NCBI GenBank assembly: GCA_947259675.1
Contig: CAMYNE010000111.1
Location: 8,190 to 14,986, forward strand
Reading direction: 5' to 3'
From: an uncultured Pirellulaceae bacterium
GTDB lineage: Bacteria; Planctomycetota; Planctomycetia; Pirellulales; Pirellulaceae
DNA length: 6,797 nucleotides
Shown piece after piece: positions 4,830 through 6,797 of the stretch (positions within the stretch are counted from its first letter, which is position 1; every line of letters starts with the position of its first letter). Position numbers and translations under genes: made by a program. The notes under the pieces were generated by a model that did no database searches, was not told where the DNA came from, and saw only the letters and a program-made list of their open reading frames with translations.

Positions 4830-6797
4830 CTAATAGTCGCCAACTCCAGCCGAACCGCTCCCCTCCGATTCCCCAATTCCGACGGCGTTTTTGAAAGTTT
4901 TCTTCACAACTCTCTGGTCGATTTCGTCACGAAGCTTATTAATCGCGTCCGCGACCGGCAGATCGCCGACCGGGCCATCGACCAGGTCGCGAATTGAGAC
5001 AGTTCCGTTTTCGGCGTCTCTCGGACCAACAACCAACATGTAGGGAATGCGATCAAGTTGCGCATCGCGCACCTTGGCACCCAGTTTTTCGCTCCTGAAA
5101 TCACCCTTGGCCCGTATTCCGGCCTGTTGCAGCTCTTTCAAGACACCTTGTCCGTATTCTTCCGATTTATCGCTCACGGTCATCACTCGTGCCTGTTCGT
5201 AAGCCAGCCAAAGCGGAAAAGTTCCGGCGAAGTGTTCGATGAGCACGCCGATAAATCGTTCCATGCTGCCAAACGGCGCCCGGTGGATCATGATCGGACG
5301 ATGGGTCTGATTGTCGGCGCCCACATATTCCAACTCAAATCGTTCCGGCAAATTGTAGTCAACCTGGACAGTTCCCAACTGCCATTGCCGACCGATGCAG
5401 TCGCGAACAATAAAGTCGATCTTGGGTCCGTAAAATGCAGCTTCACCAGGATCCTCGGTAAACGGTTTGCCCAATGTTGCCGCAGCTTCCCGACAAGCTT
5501 GTTCCGCCAAGTCCCAATTCTTGGGATCGCCCACGTATTTGCTGCTGTCCGCATCGCGCAATCCGACGCGCACGGAATAATCTTCCATGCCCATTGCGCC
5601 AAAGATAATCTTTACAAGCTCGATACATCCGATTAGTTCATCTGCGAGTTGTTCCTGAGTCACAAATAAGTGGGCATCGTCCTGTGTGAATCCACGCACA
5701 CGAGTCAGACCCCCGATTTCACCGGACTGCTCCCACCGATAGACCGTTCCGAATTCTGCCAGCCGAATCGGCAGATCCCGATACGATCGCTGCTGCGACG
5801 AGTAGATCTTGATGTGATGTGGACAGTTCATCGGCTTGAGCAAATAACCGTCGATCTCGCCATCTTTCATCTTGTTGGCCAGTTCTCCGCACGAGCAGCC
5901 ATCTTCAGCCATCTTGGAAAGTTGTTCGCGATGGACCAGCGGCGGATATTGACTCTCTTGATAATACGGAAAGTGCCCACTCGTTTTGTAAAGCTCCAGT
6001 TTGCCAATATGCGGACTGAAAACCTCGTCATAGCCCTGCCAACTCAAATGCATTGAGATGAAATCTTGCAACTGCCTGCGGATAAACGCGCCCTTCGGAG
6101 TCCACAAGATCAGGCCCTGGCCGACCATGTCGTCGATGTGAAACAACCCGAGGCGTTTGCCAAGGACGCGATGATCGCGCTTTTTCGCCTCTTCAACCAA
6201 TTCAAGGTATGCATCGAGATCTTCCTGTTTGAAGAATGCGGTCGCGTACAGCCGTTGAAGTTGCTGCCTGGACTGATCGCCTTTCCAGTAAGCACCTGCA
6301 ATCGAGAGCAGTTTGAACGCACCAATGGAACCGGCTGACGGCGCGTGGGGCCCCCGACAAAGATCCAGAAATTCGCCTTGTTGATAAAACGAAAGACTGG
6401 GATGATCGGACAAGCCTTCACTGATATGCTCGACTTTCAAGTCTTGTTCCATATCTTGGCAGATCTGAATTGCTTCGTCTCGAGGACGCTCGATCCTCTC
6501 GAACGGCTCGTCCAGCTTGATGATCTTTCGCATCTCTTCTTCGATTGCCGGAAAGTCCTCTTCGGTGAGCGGTTCTTCCATTTCAAAGTCATAGTAAAAA
6601 CCGCTATCGATCGTTGGCCCGAAAGCGAGTTGAACACCCTTCTTTAGGCGCATGACGGCTCGCGCCATCACATGTGCACAGCTATGTCTCATCGTGGCGA
6701 GTGCCAACGGGTCTTTTTTGGTGATGATCTTGAGGGGAACTTCTGAAGCGGTGATCTCGTGGTCGAGCTTGACGGGTTGAAGGTCGATTTCACCCCA
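4830..6797 (-). CDS. thrS: Threonyl-tRNA synthetase, N-terminus cut off by the window edge
   Basis: ThrRS charges tRNA-Thr with threonine and removes misacylated serine. The window shows 655 residues; the frame runs open through the right edge, so the start and most of the N-terminal TGS domain lie outside. A TTG at 6707 is internal, not the start. Visible residues, counted from the edge: TGS remnant (1-30); editing domain with HSCAH (38-42) and DLCRGPH (145-151), matching E. coli H73/H77 and C182/H186 in spacing; class II core with the zinc ligands C325 (NCPHH), H376 (DDAHLF) and H505 (MIHRAPFG); motif 2 arginine R354 (YRWEQSGE); motif 3 around R514; and a C-terminal anticodon-binding domain. 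If the E. coli offset holds, about 35 residues are missing. About 26 extra residues lie just before the zinc cysteine (roughly 286-319, with a CSC at 301-303), and the protein ends in a Gly/Ser/Glu tail. All catalytic residues seen are intact. Confidence 0.98.
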   Translation of the reverse strand, partial: WGEIDLQPVKLDHEITASEVPLKIITKKDPLALATMRHSCAHVMARAVMRLKKGVQLAFGPTIDSGFYYDFEMEEPLTEEDFPAIEEEMRKIIKLDEPFERIERPRDEAIQICQDMEQDLKVEHISEGLSDHPSLSFYQQGEFLDLCRGPHAPSAGSIGAFKLLSIAGAYWKGDQSRQQLQRLYATAFFKQEDLDAYLELVEEAKKRDHRVLGKRLGLFHIDDMVGQGLILWTPKGAFIRRQLQDFISMHLSWQGYDEVFSPHIGKLELYKTSGHFPYYQESQYPPLVHREQLSKMAEDGCSCGELANKMKDGEIDGYLLKPMNCPHHIKIYSSQQRSYRDLPIRLAEFGTVYRWEQSGEIGGLTRVRGFTQDDAHLFVTQEQLADELIGCIELVKIIFGAMGMEDYSVRVGLRDADSSKYVGDPKNWDLAEQACREAAATLGKPFTEDPGEAAFYGPKIDFIVRDCIGRQWQLGTVQVDYNLPERFELEYVGADNQTHRPIMIHRAPFGSMERFIGVLIEHFAGTFPLWLAYEQARVMTVSDKSEEYGQGVLKELQQAGIRAKGDFRSEKLGAKVRDAQLDRIPYMLVVGPRDAENGTVSIRDLVDGPVGDLPVADAINKLRDEIDQRVVKKTFKNAVGIGESEGSGSAGVGDY

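Noticed and set aside
5058..5636. 192-codon open frame on the plus strand inside thrS
   Set aside because: It is antisense to the well-conserved thrS reading frame and encodes nothing recognisable; it is a by-product of that gene's codon use.
6705..6707. TTG as the thrS start
   Set aside because: The frame is open upstream to the window edge and those residues resemble the end of the TGS domain; the true start is outside the window.

Overview
This window looks like chromosomal DNA from a planctomycete, most likely a relative of Rhodopirellula/Blastopirellula (Pirellulaceae). The evidence is an exported cysteine-containing protein of the BBP7 beta-barrel family, which is expanded in that phylum, a sulfatase-fold protein (planctomycetes carry many), moderate GC content, loosely packed genes with long spacers, and non-ATG starts. 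The phylum is a confident inference; the genus is not.

Layout from left to right. Positions 1-218 hold no convincing gene but contain two hairpin-forming dyads and a short tandem array of a 7-bp unit that ends exactly at the stop codon of the next gene. Positions 219-1433 (minus) encode a cytoplasmic sulfatase-fold protein that has lost most of its metal and nucleophile residues, so it is probably a pseudoenzyme. A 121-bp divergent spacer follows, then pyrE (orotate phosphoribosyltransferase, TTG start) at 1555-2106 (plus). A spacer of about 520 bp contains a hairpin after pyrE and a cluster of dyads just before the outer-membrane gene. Positions 2630-3991 (plus) encode an exported BBP7-type outer-membrane beta-barrel protein. 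A strong bidirectional intrinsic terminator at 4094-4127 ends both this gene and the convergent infC.

On the minus strand at the right are infC (translation initiation factor IF3) and, upstream of it, thrS (threonyl-tRNA synthetase, cut by the window edge). The thrS-infC order is an old bacterial arrangement, but the usual partners rpmI and rplT are absent here: infC is the last gene before the terminator. The most interesting feature is the infC start. No ATG, GTG or TTG lies in frame upstream of a TTG that would delete half of the N-terminal domain. A good Shine-Dalgarno sequence instead points to an ATC start codon at 4666, giving a complete 167-residue IF3. This mirrors the AUU start through which E. 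coli IF3 limits its own synthesis. A promoter-like sequence and a 9-bp hairpin lie in the leader just upstream.

I see no CRISPR array, tRNA, rRNA, insertion sequence or phage gene. The genes are mostly housekeeping, with no sign of a new multi-gene system. The points worth following are the infC start and leader, the degenerate sulfatase, the repeats at the left end, and the operator-like dyads before the BBP7 gene.
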